64,000 nucleotides of DNA, from the NCBI GenBank assembly GCA_964023275.1, contig OZ029914.1:40651924-40715923 (forward strand), read 5' to 3'. Under the pieces are notes generated by a model. The model was not told the origin of the DNA, did no database searches, and saw only the letters and a list, made by a program, of their open reading frames with translations. The DNA comes from Norana najaformis (taxonomy: Eukaryota; Annelida; Clitellata; Crassiclitellata; Hormogastridae). This document shows positions 47,440-60,252 of the stretch, piece after piece. Position 1 is the first letter of the stretch. Each line of letters starts with the position of its first letter. Both the position numbers and the translations under genes were made by a program.

Positions 47440-48798
47440 ACGTATAGCTATATTCATTATTGAATTATTTACACATTTTGTTATTAGACTATCTTTCAAA
47501 ACTAGATAATGGAGTATTTTAATAAGTTATCAAGACTAACGCTCAAAACAACGAAATCCAATTAAAGACAAACAGCTGGCTCGAATCTGTAAAAGCATAA
47601 TGTTTGTAATATGCAAAGTTTTCAATCCCTGGACATCTTAATTGAAATTTAGGTCACAAATGCCATTTCTATGTGATGACCTTAACTATTAAATTATTTA
47701 CATATTTTATTATTTGTACTTGGAGACAAGAAACCTCCATCAATGATCTCTTCTTGTTTGTGCGCCTAGCTGGCTTTTTCGACTTTACCTGTTATGAGCT
47801 GAAAAATGCGGACATTTCCATTAAGGATTCACGATTATCAGGAATGAAAAGCAGCTTACCACAGTCTGGTTGACGACACAAGTTGGTTGCCTGCCAAGGT
47901 TTATCGATCCAAAAACTGGACTCTTCGTTTTCATTCCTACACCTTAATAAATTAAACAAGAAAATAAATTTTAAATTACAGGATATCTACGCTCCATAGC
48001 AAATACATATGGCAAATTAGTGAACTATTAAATGTATGAATGTATCAATACACTTAACACAGCGTGTCTTAAGTACCCCCAAAAAGAACTGAGTGTAATA
48101 TAATATAATTTCTTTATCAACAAAACATTTACTGTGGCCACATCTAAATACTGTTTCAGAAATTTAAACCATGCATGGTCCGTGTTACCGACATTACAAG
48201 GCTAATCTTATCCGACACAAGTGATTCAGGAAAGCATGTCCTTACTAGTCTAAAACAGAGGCATCCCATCTCTATCTGCACTTTCAAGAATAATTGTTCC
48301 TCTTTTTGCACATCTGATTTGAGCCAAAGAATTACAAATCGAAATTCAATCTAGTTTCTTCAAAGCATTATGATTTTGATAACGATTTCACTCGAAGCTA
48401 CCATCGATTGATGCCTTGGGCATTATGACAACGGCGCTATAAAAGTCATTAGCTCTGATTAGATTAGAATAAAAGTGCGCACACTCTTACACTGTATAAG
48501 CTCGTTAAAGAAACTTTCTAATAAAATGAAATTCAGTGACTTCTTACAACTCTAGAATTAATGGCAACAAAAATCTAATCCGTACATCTTTTCGCTTGTA
48601 CCTTAATACCTAAATCTTTTGAAGTGCTTTATTTTCTTAGATTTATTCAACTAGCTTAGGATTAATATTTTAATGGCATAAACTAACATCAGTTAAGTTA
48701 GCATTTGTGATTCACCCAATATCCGCTTAGTATCCTTAATATACGTCCACACTAATGAAAACTGTGTCAAATCGATGACCGACAATAAGATTAATTAG
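47440..48798. other. Spacer, SINE tail
   Basis: No confident exon. A SINE-type tail (ACCATCGATTGATGCC...ACGGCGCTATAAAAG) lies at about 48395-48445. A minus-strand stretch near 47870-47940 (GTAG|G...TGTG|GTAAGC) could be a small Cys/Trp exon, but its phase does not match the receptor genes. Confidence 0.35.
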
Positions 48799-49157
48799 TT
48801 AAAATTTGATTTGTGACAATATCTCACTTGGCTTTTTGGAATTGGAATAAGCAACAGCGTGTTCTTGATGATGATTCTTCGAAACCGCTTCATGAACAGT
48901 CGCATACTGCAAGAAACCAAAGTGATTCGCGGGTCCTTGGTCGGGACTGGCAGGATTTGAGAGAGTGACTTGTGAACCACTGCGTTTTGGGTCAAGACGA
49001 GTACATTCGGGAATCGTTGAGTAAGCAGTTGCATATCCAGCATCTTCACAATCCTCGTGATTTATTGACCATATGTGATCTTCTTGGTGTGTTTGCTGAG
49101 AGAGCACGTCGACCGGTCGCTGTTTCTCTGCAGGTTGTTTCTTTCTACTGCGGCGCA
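48799..49157 (-). CDS. Gene E tail exon with ITSM-like and ITIM motifs
   Basis: Acceptor TTTTCAATCTGCAG at 49158, then 118 codons and TAA. It begins with a basic juxtamembrane stretch (RRSRKKQ). Tyrosines lie in GYATAYSTIPE, FLQYATVHE and VAYSNSK. Phase 1 joins it to the transmembrane exon (K-K then V-R-R). Hydrophilic throughout, consistent with a cytoplasmic tail. Confidence 0.65.
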
Positions 49158-52100
49158 CTGCAGATTGAAAAGCAACAAACGACATAGAATAAACTACAGT
49201 GATCCTGGGAAGAGCGGAGTTTGTGGTGGTTTTTTATTGGCTTGCCTACTATGATACACTTCGCAATCGTAATTTTCTTTAGCAACGATATCAAACACCG
49301 AGATCCTGCCGTTTAAGTCCGTTTAATACTCCAAGTGCTTAACCAAGGAACAGAGCTGACGGTAGGTACATCCATGCCAATAAACCAGAGTCAGGCTAGT
49401 GTCTTCACGCTAAAGGTTCGCAGCTATTTCTTAACTAACTGCTATTAACTAACTACACGCCCTATCCCCTAAAGCACAGCTTAACGACGACAACGTTATT
49501 GGTTACAGGGCGTGTCTGAGTCCGCATCTCCATCACTCACTCACTTACTTACTGTCTTTTTAAACGCGCCCTCTTATATACTACTCTGAGGGAACTCGCG
49601 CCACACGTCAAAAAGAGATCCAGAATCCGCGGGAACTCGATGCTAGAGAACTCGTTGCTAGGGAACTCTACACTAAACGAACTCATTGTAAATATCAATG
49701 CATAACCCGCTAAAATATTTCTCCCCGCCATTGTTTTATGAATAGTTAATTATGCATTGATATTTACCATGAATAGGCGGTTATTTCTCCGCTATTGTGA
49801 GGCAATCGTTGAGGTTTAAAATGTGCTATATAAATACACTGAGTGAATGAAACAGTTAATAGAGGCAGAATATAAAAATGCTTACCTTTTTTGGTACATA
49901 TTATGACTACCAGCAGAATTATGAGCAACACGATTAGAAGAATCAAAACGACAAAGAACATCCAATGACCTGTAATGACAACAGAAATATTGAATCAATC
50001 AACGACACACTATACGGAAGCCGCAGATAATGAATTTATATCCCGAGAATTGTTCAACAAATCGTGTTGAAATATGGCTAAAATATAATTCAGTTACCTT
50101 ATGCCCTCAGTACGTCATTTGTACCAATCCTGTAGAACCTCTTAGTAGTCGCTACACAAGTTTAATTACACAAAACAATCAAATTTGGTCAAAATTTTAT
50201 TGCAATAACGATTAGCTCTTCAGTTAAGAACCCTATTTTGTGGAATATATCATTGTTTTAAGACCCATCTTGTAGGCTTAGAAATTTTAGGAGAGGCCTA
50301 AAGTGTTAACCCTTGTAAGAAGCAGTTTAAACTTCACTCTATACACTTGCGATGGCAATTGGTATGGTACAGCAACCTAGAAGTAACTCGCTACTAAAGA
50401 TGCTATATTAATATTATTTCCGTTATTACCGTTGCTACAACTGTTACAATGACAGATAAGTTGTTCGAAGTGCCTCCGTAACGGCTCTCATGTTGACATC
50501 AGTGGCGAACTTAGTATGTGCAAAAAGTAAGTACGCCCCATAAGCCTAGAATCTCTGTCTTAACTTAAATCATGGATCCAGTACTAGCCATGTTACATTA
50601 CATTACACTATATAATTTTGTGTAACACTCTGATCAACAGTGACTTTATATAGGTCATAAAATTTCCATCATCGCAATAAAAACGTCCTTTACAGCCCAA
50701 TAAATTTCAATCAAGTCATTCTGGCCTAAAAGAGAAAGAGAGGGCTAAAGGCAACAAATTCAGACAAGGTCACGAAAGTCACGAAAAGCAACTGACTATC
50801 TGGGCGTAGGTTCACGTGACTCTATATACTTACGCGAAATGACTCATGCGCTTGAGCGCTAGTTAATGTGTATGGGTGCTGGACTAAAGCAAAAGTGTAA
50901 GCCTTGTTCATGTGCAATTCATATTTATAAGCATGAAAGTGGCTATATTTGGTCTATGGTGACTCATGAAGGTCTAAGTCTTAGCGATAATTTACGTACA
51001 CTAAAATGAAAATGTAGGCGTAAACAAATACTGCGATATTGCTGATCATTTGATACAGATAGGTGTGGTCAAGAGTAATTGTAAATGTACACGTTTTTGT
51101 ATAGCGACCGTATGGTCTCGATCCTGCTCATTTTCAGTGAATTAATCGGGTGAGATTCTTCACCACCGCCTCCCGTTTGAATAAGGTCCCAGTGTACGGA
51201 CCGAGCTAATGAATGAAAGAAGCCACGAATTGGATGCGAACCGGCGAACTCACGCTCAGAGGCGCCTTGACTTAAGCGTGTGGCTCACCAGAGGGCAGTA
51301 AAGTGAGTATACTGCAGTGGTACTTGGCGATGTGTCATAAGTTAGACAATGTGTGCCAGTCAAATTTTAGCTTTTGGGTCCAGGTCAAGTTAGAGGCCAA
51401 GCAGTCTAAGTTTCCTGTTCTCTTTCAGCAGTCATAGTTTCTGTATAACAGTTGTTAGAACCCACTTCAAACTGTCATATCTAGGGCCCGTATAATGACA
51501 ACTCTAATTGTCGTTTGTCTTTGGTCCCCTAATTACCAAAACCCGGCTTATATGTGTAACTGAGTAGACACTGGCCTAGAGCAATAAGAGGCAATTATTA
51601 TGGAATGACACATATGTATGATATCATATTGCGTTGTTTGCTTTGGATGAAGTTACATCTAACCTATAATTTGTTTTCACAATAGAAGCCGTAGATATTT
51701 ACCTATTGAGAAATTCGGTTCCAAAAACGCAACTGATGTCTGTTCGGCTGCTGAAATAAATAAAGATGACCATCATTATTGTTCGTCCCACCCTGCAACT
51801 CTATATGTTGTCGTGTAATTGATATTTCACCAATGATAATCTATATGACCATACTACAAACTACTTTAAAAGGCACAAGATTTTCTATGCTCCATTTGTC
51901 AGATTGTTTATAAGCCTTCACGTGAAGCTATGAAACATATAAGATGTGAAGGATTTAGATATTTGCAAAAAATAAAAGTAAGACTTCTTCGGCTTTTTGT
52001 TTAAACAATCGCAGTCTTTTCTTATGCTGAAGTTTAGATGTTGTACTAATCGAGGCTGCAGTGTGTTTTACAATACAAATAGGCCTACTGTAACACTTTT

Positions 52101-53086
52101 ATTTGACCACGATATAATGCAATGTATTCTCAACATATACAATTGAGCTCATGATCATTAATTTTCAAAGCGCTAAAGTGCCTAATTGCTAAGACATCTG
52201 GTTTTGTTTAGTATTAATTACGCCTTCTTTCAATATCAGACAGGCACACATTTTGAATTCCTCGTATTCATCAACAGAGCATAGTGAAGAGTCACTGCCC
52301 CGGGCGGAAGTAAGCTACGCCTAGAACACGTCTTTGGAACTATACAAATTCCAGGAATGATGGTCTTCACCTAAGAGATCTGGACTTTGGATTCCATGCA
52401 GTACTCCCCACCATGTTTGCCACTGGATAAGAATTCTTTAGTTTGGCTCGTGTGTGTGTGTGTGTACATGTGTGGGAGACCGCCAGTGGTGATTTCTCTA
52501 GTTGTCTCAGTACCACTTTCTTACTGATAAACTTCTAGCTGTCAATGAATTTTAGCACCATTTAGGCTAATGTAGGCAGTGCTTCTACGAGGTACTTACA
52601 CAGAAGGCGCTATATTGAATGTCTTTATAATTGACTGACTAACTAACGGAGTACCCGATAGATAAAATCAACGAAACTATGCTCGCCTCAAGAAACAAAA
52701 ATAATTTCAGCATAGCAGATATAATAAGAGAAAAGGTTAGACTTTAAGAAAATAAAATTATACAAGAGCAGCTGGTTGCTTTCATAGACTTCTTCGATCT
52801 TGGAAGACGGCCATTGTGCAAATTCTCATTTAAAGTAAAAGCTGATGGCTCACTTTCTATGACCAAATAGACGACCTAATGAATTTTTTGTGAGCTTCTG
52901 TCACTGCAGAGAACAACTGACTCCAGTCTGAGCCTTCGGAGGACTTCACTTGCAGTTGCATATTTTGTAAGCTGTTTAACCTTCTCTGAATTTAGACCGA
53001 CTTTAATTTTATCGCAATGTTAAACAAAGAGACTCACCAACGCATGGAAAAGCGATGCACGTAAGTATTCCAATATAAAACTCCAT
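48799..53086 (-). CDS. Receptor gene E (partial model): ITSM/ITIM tail
   Basis: Three minus-strand exons share phase 1: a signal-peptide exon (53086-53038, MEFYIGILTCIAFPCV, donor GTGAGT), a transmembrane exon (49969-49886) and a terminal tail exon (49157-48799). The tail contains TAYSTI, which fits TxYxx(V/I) (ITSM), and LQYATV, which fits (I/V/L/S)xYxx(I/V/L) (ITIM). By family knowledge these recruit SH2 phosphatases or SAP-type adaptors, so an inhibitory or switch receptor is inferred. No Ig exon was found in the 3.1 kb between signal and transmembrane exons. The ectodomain is therefore lost, too diverged for me to see, or the signal exon belongs elsewhere. Confidence 0.5.
49455..49515. 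repeat. Inverted repeat in gene E intron
   Basis: ACACGCCCT (49455-49463) and AGGGCGTGT (49507-49515) form 9-bp arms around a loop that contains AACGACGACAACGTT. It is followed by (CTCA/CTTA) repeats. Probably a decayed retroposon end. Confidence 0.4.
49886..49969 (-). CDS. Gene E transmembrane exon
   Basis: This 84-base exon has acceptor TGTCATTACAG, donor GTAAGC and phase 1 at both ends. It encodes H-W-M, then about 20 aliphatic residues (Val, Leu, Ile), then C-T-K-K. This is the same exon layout as the transmembrane exons of genes A and B, without sequence identity. Confidence 0.65.
50000..51069. other. Gene E intron, no exon recognised
   Basis: No Ig-like exon was seen on either strand. 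Sequence is AT-rich and frames are short. Confidence 0.35.
51070..51305 (-). repeat. tRNA-derived SINE-3
   Basis: The minus strand has a Leu-tRNA-like head (TTAAGTCAAGGCGCC, GCCGGTTCGCATCC), then a body with GGTCCGTACACTGGGACC, AATCTCACCCGATTAATTCA and ATGAGCAGGATCG. Body words recur at 45345-45540. Confidence 0.6.
51306..53037. other. Gene E intron continued, SINE tail
   Basis: No exon was recognised. A retroposon tail similar to that upstream of gene A (TTTAGGCTAATGTAGGCAG...AAGGCGCTATATTGAA) lies at 52548-52625, and a (GT)n run at about 52450-52465. Confidence 0.35.
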
Positions 53087-54711
53087 TTTATTTTTTACTT
53101 TATACAACTGGTATATTAAGAACATCTGGATTCAAGAAAAAACCTTTAGACTAAGCAGCCTGTCGACCTATATGTTGTTTTATATGGGTTATAGGCCCTC
53201 CTAGCGTTAAAGCCAAGTGTTTTCAATATCCTGCCTGAGTATTTACAGCAGTTATGTTTCCGTGCGAATTAGTGACAGTTAGGCACCCGGATTATTAAGG
53301 GCCTAACTGTGTAAACAGAAGTGAATAACCGATAGCTATGCAGGCCCTAATGATGATCATACCACTTTATTTGTTTTTTCTCTCATAATACTCATTATTT
53401 ATAATTACAGACCGGCATGTCAGCTGATTTATAGTAATATGTTTCGAAATGGAAATCCCAAATTAGGTTTTTCCAATGCACGCAATTTCTTGAAAAACTA
53501 GTGAAATGTTTTGGTTTGCATGTAAAATATAGGCCTATGAACGATAGCAGAGCTTAGCGGTGGTAAAGGCAACACAGTTACATTGAAAAGTGCAGAAAAA
53601 ACAACACACGAAGGCTGAAGCGTTGTGTATTAGTCTACGGTCTGTATATCGGTCTACATATCTGTCATGAATTCGCAAGCTGTATTTAAATTCGCAGTAA
53701 CTGAAATTGTGCTCATTCCAAGACTGCACTCTCAACCGTATTTTTTTAAAGTACTGTCTGCTCGCCTATGTGTCTGTGTATCTATATATCTGTTTTGAAA
53801 GCATACATATTGCGGCTTCTAAATAAGACCTATAGTCCTATGATTGTTTGTAAATAAAGGACCGTTCATATACCCGTCGGTCCATCCGACTGTTTCTTCT
53901 TTTTACTACTTGTATACCACACATCGCTCGTTAGTCAGTCAGGCAAAAACTTAACCTACTTTAAAAATCCAATCCAATGCAGTACCTACTTTAATAAGGT
54001 TTACAAGTGTATTATCATAGGATTCTTTCAAATGCTTAGAGTTTCGAATTCTTCAGCGCAAGAGTAACCAGACTTCGTGGGATAGAAACCCTTATTACTG
54101 GTTACCTCCCGCAACAAATTTTGAAAAGTCTTAGCAATCAAATATTTCTGTTTGATATGGCCTATGTCATTGCTATTGTGTCATCCTTAAAACTCATCCT
54201 CATTGTACGAAGTATTACGAAAATAATTTTATGCATATACATTGATAACTAACACACCATGACTTTTGCAGGCCTTGGTTATACCACATCAGGGCATTTC
54301 ATCACATCAAGCATTTCCTGATTGCATGACTAAAAGAGTGGCCACTGCCCGTTGTTGATTCTCGACTAGACTATGCGAATACGGTATTGTATGATAATTA
54401 AATCATGTCATAATCAAAAATGCTCCTGTTTTCTCTGACTTATCATAATTACACCTGGCTTCTCTGAGAGAATTTGAGTTTGACTGCAAATTCATTTGAA
54501 GCACCATCGATTGATGATTTATCCATTATGATAACGGCGCTATAGAATTATTACTACTAATAATAATCATCATCAGATCTTGATGCCAACCATCTGGCAG
54601 CGATGGGTGAGACGATAAGACGCTGTGCCTCCATTACAAAGTCATTGGCTTTGCACAATCGATTGATGCTGGCAGGGCTAGAGAATTGATCTATTTCTAG
54701 TACTGAACAAT

Positions 54712-54780
<69 letters not shown>

Positions 54781-55717
54781 TTCTCCCGACGATGAGGTTT
54801 GATTGAACAAGATGTCTCATTATCTCCTATCGCAGACAGGCAGGTCCTCTGAGCCAACAGCAAATATTCGGAGCAATTCATGAAGGAAACAAGATTTTTG
54901 TTTGTTCTTTATCGGTTTTATGTGTCCTAGAGCAAATTTATAGTTAACATGCTGATTTTAGTTCGTTTCAAACTGCATAAACACTGAGCGCCTGTAAATA
55001 AGTTGGTTCCCGCGACTTAGCTTTCGTTGGGCGCTCTAGAAGTCTCCTCGCATTTCTTTCAGTGCTTTTCGACCGGACTTGACTTGAATTATAGTTTGCA
55101 CAACGATTTTACTTCGTAGCGACCATCGACTGATGCCATCAGCATCGTTACGATGGCATCAGTTATTTGCAATCCAACCACTCCACATTGTCCGCAAGCG
55201 ACTTAGCTTTCGTTAGGTGCTTCAGAAATCTCGAGATTACGATTACTACGACAGCTGGCGCCACATTTATTTATACAATTTGTTTTGACGTAATTATTGA
55301 TTATTCTGCGTCAGATCATCGTTCACATCGTTCACATATTATTTGACTTTGAACGTCTCCAAAAATGGGGTACGAAATTGTGTTTGAACCCTTGGAGATA
55401 TTTTTGCTACTCGTCTGCACATTTCTCACTTTCATTTTCTTAGTTGTGTGCGTCTTGTGCTACACATTTTGTGTGGTCTCTGGAAGGAATAACACTTCCA
55501 ATGTGCGGGAACGACAATAACTTGAAGAGTAAGGGCTTGAACAGTTTTTCTTTCCTTTCCTCGTCAATTCTGGAAATGTACATTGTCGTTGTGATAAAAT
55601 CCTCTTTGACACTCAATTCTGAAGTAAGTGAATCTTCCAGTTTTCTGTTTTATTGATTTTGGGATGTTAAAAGATCACGATATCTGGTGAGTGACCACTG
55701 ATCGATCTCCTTTAGTT
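53087..55717. other. Spacer with SINE tails and (TC)n
   Basis: No gene was seen. SINE-type tails lie at 54490-54585 (CACCATCGATTGATG...ACGGCGCTATAGAA) and about 55105-55165. A pure (TC)n tract runs 54716-54777, and the RE-repeat open frame across it is not coding. Confidence 0.45.
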
Positions 55718-56140
55718 TCACCAATAAGAAGCGAGTACAGAAACTTGTGGAATACCGCAACTCAAAACAGAGGAAACAGAAGTTAGTCGATTATATGAAT
55801 TGAATGAGTACGAGAGTAAATAAGTAGGTAAGATGCAAAACCTAGATAGACCGAACCTGTGGATTCTTAGCAACGAAATTCTTTTGAGATTTGTGTCGTA
55901 AACGAATATGAAATCTCGTAATGTTTTATGTCGTAGGCCTTCGTTTGCCATTATTGCACAGATGATGAAATTTTTTACTCTTACGCTTCTACGCTTACTC
56001 TTAGCTTCGCAATTCATCCCACGCAAACTCATTTGGATGTTGGAGAACGCCAGCATTATTGCTCGTGGCCAGTTGAAAGGTCAATATGGCAAAGAGAACT
56101 TTGAGAAGCGTGAATCTGGATCTTTGGATGTGAGCTTGTA
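55718..56140 (-). mobile_element. LINE reverse-transcriptase fragment
   Basis: The minus strand reads LLRIHRFGLSRFC, SYLLSYSFNSYNRLTSVSSV and LSCGIPQVSVLA, the region before and including the GVPQGSVLGP motif of LINE reverse transcriptases, degenerate. Lies just upstream of the exon array. Confidence 0.5.
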
Positions 56141-56548
56141 GGCTTAATCATGAATCACCGTCTGCCTGATTACTCGTGTCCACTCAGCAGTTTCTGTGAC
56201 TTGATGTTAACTTCAGCAGACTACGTTGGACAACAAATTTCTTCAAAAGTGTTGCTTCCTTAAAAAGTTTTGGTGATTGTAATAGGCAGTTTCAAGTTGA
56301 ATACAAATGTAATTTCAAATTGACTGCTGTATCGCGTAGGAATTTGGATAAGCATGAAATTGACTTTAATTGAATTTAGCGTGTTCAATGGAATAATGAT
56401 GATGACATATTGCATTTGGTAAACTGAAATTTAAAAAGCGCCTAATTGTGTAAACAAAAAGAGCAAGGTGACGAACTTCGCAAGTTTTGCTGTTTTTAGA
56501 GCCATATCAAAACAGTCAACCTCATCCCTTCCTCCTTCGTCTCCTCCC

Positions 56549-56620
56549 GTGTGCAGTATTGCCATATTCTGCGCCTTTGCTTATCTCTTGTCACTTTGGC
56601 TTCGATCTGCTTTATTAGCG
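56549..56620 (+). pseudogene. Unit 1 signal-peptide exon, start lost
   Basis: It aligns with the intact exon at 58846-58915 and keeps the GTAAGC donor. The initiator position is GTG, and indels shift the frame to the donor. The Ig exon of unit 1 would need another first exon. Confidence 0.5.
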
Positions 56621-57665
56621 GTAAGCTATTTTCATGGCACATGTTAAGTTTGTAATTATGCAGGATACACTCTTGTTTTGATAGTGTTGAAATCGTTTGC
56701 GTTAGAGATAGCTATTCATAGAACCAGTATAAGGTGATGCTGGGATAGATCTCAAGAAACCAGCTTGAGATGATATTAGGACAAACTTTAGGAATCAGTC
56801 TAAGAAACGACTAAGCTCTGTGGCCACTATGGCAGCAGCGTAAGCGTGTTAAAAACATTAAGAAACAGCGATCGAAGAGAGAAGTTAAATTTAATTATTA
56901 CATAATTAACATTTTCTATTTGAACTTGACTTGAAATTAATAAGTATTTATTTAAATTTGCAGACCAAACAACAAGTAGGCCAAATAGAATAAAGTGATA
57001 TTATCAGGATAAGTAGATAGCCAGGAAGCACTAAGAACTAATAGTAATCGCAATTTCGACAATTTCTAAAACTCAACTTTAAAGCTAAGCACAGAGCACC
57101 AGCTTATTCACTAGCGCTGCTACAAGTCAAAGGAGATGCCCAAAGATGCCATGGGAAAATCTAAAGTCCATTTGGCAGTAGAAGGGTTCCACTGGTTGTA
57201 GAACATAAATGAAATTTGACGTCAACATCTGACCAGCTTTCTTTACCAACAGTTAGTCAACAGAGTTTAGCATGCGTTTACAGTGTAATTAAGGCTATCA
57301 AAGAACTTCAAATGTTGTACAAATGCTTAAAATAGTTTTACTGGTGAACCGAAGAAGAACGAGCCGTTAATTTAGAATGCAGCTGGGAATTTATTTTTAG
57401 ATTACTTGAAAAAAATAAAATTATTAAAAATTGAGACTTTCACAACTGAAAGGTACTATAAGGCATACTCACTGTCAACAGTTGAGAATTTTATTTTAAA
57501 TTTTCGCACAGTTTAATCATCATCATAAAGTCTCAAAAATTTTGACATACATTATTCATCGTTTAAAGTATTATTTCCAGTATGATGTACTTCACGTTTC
57601 ATTGCTTCGTAAACTGTGTTGATTTTAAATCCTTGTGCGGAATATTTGTCTTTTATCGTCTTCAG

Positions 57666-57971
57666 ATGCGCAACCGAAATGCTCAAAGGAAGTAACATCT
57701 GGCTTTATAAAAGCGAGCTGCAGGTTTGGCTACACTGGATACTGGCCTCCTAAGATAGAGTGGTGCAACGCGAACGGAAGACTGGAAACAACTCATACAA
57801 AGACAATTTCAAACAGCCAAGTCACTAGTTCTTTGACTGTGCCATTTAACAAAGCTGATCCTGGAGCATCGTACCCTCTTACGTGCACGCCGAAGTTTAA
57901 GATAGAGGACCAACCAAAAAGAACAACAGCAACGAATGTTCCAGAATATCATGTCAGCTGCACGGTAACAG
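57666..57971 (+). CDS. Unit 1 Ig exon (C2-like domain)
   Basis: This 306-base exon has acceptor TCGTCTTCAG, donor GTTAGT and phase 1 at both ends. It encodes about 102 residues with ASC (B strand), KIEW (C strand) and ASYPLTC (F strand), plus an extra N-/C-terminal cysteine pair (PKC, VSC). It resembles the second domain of genes A and B, which is split there by an intron. No transmembrane exon was found downstream in the window, so the gene is incomplete or the product secreted. Confidence 0.65.
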
Positions 57972-58845
57972 GTTAGTTCTTTCAGCGACGGCAACGCAGT
58001 CTCTTTATGTTGCTTTAACTGCTGGTATGTTGATGTACATTGTATGCATGTGCGAAAACAAAATAACTCTGCAAAGTAGTGAGCTATAAAGATCATTTTG
58101 ACACGATGATGATCTGTAAGACTGGCTCTCAAATTGTAATCTTTATCTGAACTAGTAACTGTGAGTCAATTCACATTGAAGAAGGCATAAGCCGACAAGA
58201 TGCACCAGATTGAAAATCTGTAAGAAGTGCTGAAAGAATGTGCATTAGTAATCTGCCGCCGTGCCACTGATCGTTAATGTTTGATGATACTACCGCCAAA
58301 CACTTTAATTACTTATAATGCTATTATTATTATCGGTTAGTAACTTCTATTGCGCCGGTGTTTAATGCACAAAACATCAACTCTTAGCCCACAAAAACCA
58401 AGCAGTAATCAGGTCAATATCCAGAAGATCAGTCCAGTAAGACAGTTCATGTTTCCTATGCATGGACACTGTATGTTTTAAAATAAGACAACACTCAAAC
58501 TCTTTATTGACTATAAAAAGTTTTTGGCATTTTGCTACTTTATGGCAAATAACTTTTAAAGTTTCGTCTTTAAAATCACTTGATAGCAAATATTAACCAC
58601 AAACATTGCAAACGAATAAAACCTATAGCTTATACTATATCGAACACGTACGTCTAGTTCAGCAGTCAGTAAGTCCACATTTATGCCTGAAAATAACTAT
58701 AATCAAATATTTGACTGAACTATCAGAATCGCATCATTGTGTAAACAAAAAGAGCATGATGAGGAACTTTGGAAGTTTTGCTGTTTTATATGAAGGAGCG
58801 CCATCAAAGCAGTCAACAGCTTCTCTTCTTCATCCATCTCCATCA

Positions 58846-58915
58846 ATGAGCATTACTGTCATAGTATACGTCTATGTCTTGCAACTATGGTCTTCTTCCA
58901 GATGCTTTACAAGCG
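58846..58915 (+). CDS. Unit 2 signal-peptide exon
   Basis: ATG at 58846 opens MSITVIVYVYVLQLWSSS, a hydrophobic leader, and ends phase 1 at donor GTAAGT. It fits in frame to the Ig exon at 59947. The frame is open further upstream, but the leader composition supports this start. Confidence 0.55.
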
Positions 58916-59159
58916 GTAAGTAATCTTCGCGATACACTTAAGGTTTATAATTGTGTAGGACACACCATATTCGATTGGGCTCAAATCGTGTGCTATATAT
59001 ATATATAGAGAGAGAGAGACTTACAGGCAGACAGACAGACGGACAGAGACAAAGAGAGATACAGAGAGAGAGCCAGAGAGAGCGAGACACAGAGACAGAG
59101 ATACAAACAGAGAGAGAGAGAGAGAGAGGCACGACTCACTCATCTTCGAACGGTAGCGC

Positions 59160-59935
59160 AGATCCCCTAAGCTACAGAACTTATCGCCGATCCGGAAGGC
59201 TCAAAACAGGGAACATCGATCCCTTATGTGTTTTGGACTCGATGTAACTAGCGAGGCTCATCCCATGAGCAGAATCTTGAATGCGATATTGTCCTCGACC
59301 TTCAGCCAGTGTTCGATGTGTTCTATTGGGTCTCGCGTAATAGCCCAATATATGCGAGAATTTGCAGCTTTTAACGACGATTCGGCAGCAAAGTTCAGGA
59401 TAAATGAAGCTAACATATCCGGAACTTCGGCATACAGCCAAGAAGAACATTACAGTAGTCCAGGTGCGTGAGAATTAAGGAATGGATAAGAGTAACAGCC
59501 GTATGAAACAATAAATTTCGATGTATGTCTCTGATCTCACGTAGCTGGTAGCTGCAGATAGAGTTGGCATGCTCCTTCGTGGATAGTTGTGCATCTAGAA
59601 TCACTCTAACGCCCCGTCGATGTGTTCTGTTTTCCAACGAAATTGCCTGTCCAATTTCCCTGTCCATTATTGCACGTGCCTGCAATGTATCCAGCCATAT
59701 AGCTTCCGCCTTTACTGGATTCAGTCGCAACCGATTCGAGGACTTCTGCTCTGCACGTGCGTCACGATTGTCTGTGTTTTGGACACACAAACCAGATGGA
59801 CTTTGTCAGAGAATTGATGAGCCCGAGCGTCTAAAGCGTTGATGATATTGGTTACGTCGGTTGTGTACAAAATGTACATAAATGGCCCAAAGACTGAGCC
59901 TTGTGATACATCGAATGTGCATAACATTTTTATTT
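59160..59935 (-). mobile_element. LINE reverse-transcriptase fragment in unit 2 intron
   Basis: Minus-strand frames read QGSVFGPFMYILYTTDV (cf. GVPQGSVLGP), LRLNPVKAEAIWL, VILDAQLSTKEHAN and LILTHLDYCNVLL. These are successive conserved blocks of a CR1/L2-like reverse transcriptase with frameshifts. Inserted directly before the unit 2 Ig exon; absent from unit 1. Confidence 0.75.
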
Positions 59936-59946
59936 ATTGTCTTCAG

Positions 59947-60252
59947 ATGCGCAACCGAAATGCTCAAAGGAAGTAATATCTGGTTTCATAAAAGCGAGCT
60001 GCAGTATTGGTTACATTGGATACTGGCCTTCTAAGATAGAATGGTGCAACGTGAACGGAAGGCTGGAAACAACTCATACAAAGACAATTTCAAACAGCCA
60101 AGTCACTAGTTCTTTGACTGTGCCATTTAACAAAGCTGATCCTGGAGCATCGTACCCTCTTACGTGCACGCCGAAGTTTAACATAGAGGACAAACTAAAA
60201 GGAACAACAGCAACGAATGTTCCAGAATATCCTGTTAGCTGCATGGTAACAG
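59947..60252 (+). CDS. Unit 2 Ig exon (C2-like domain)
   Basis: This 306-base exon is phase 1 at both ends (acceptor TTGTCTTCAG, donor GTTAGT). By hand count it differs from the unit 1 exon at 18 bases, 12 changing the residue and 6 silent. All canonical Ig residues are kept and the middle third is identical. Its upstream partner is the signal exon at 58846. No downstream exon was identified before the window end. Confidence 0.65.

Noticed and set aside
54557..54820. Minus-strand frame with RE repeats
   Set aside because: It is the (TC)n tract translated. No domain or splice signal was seen.
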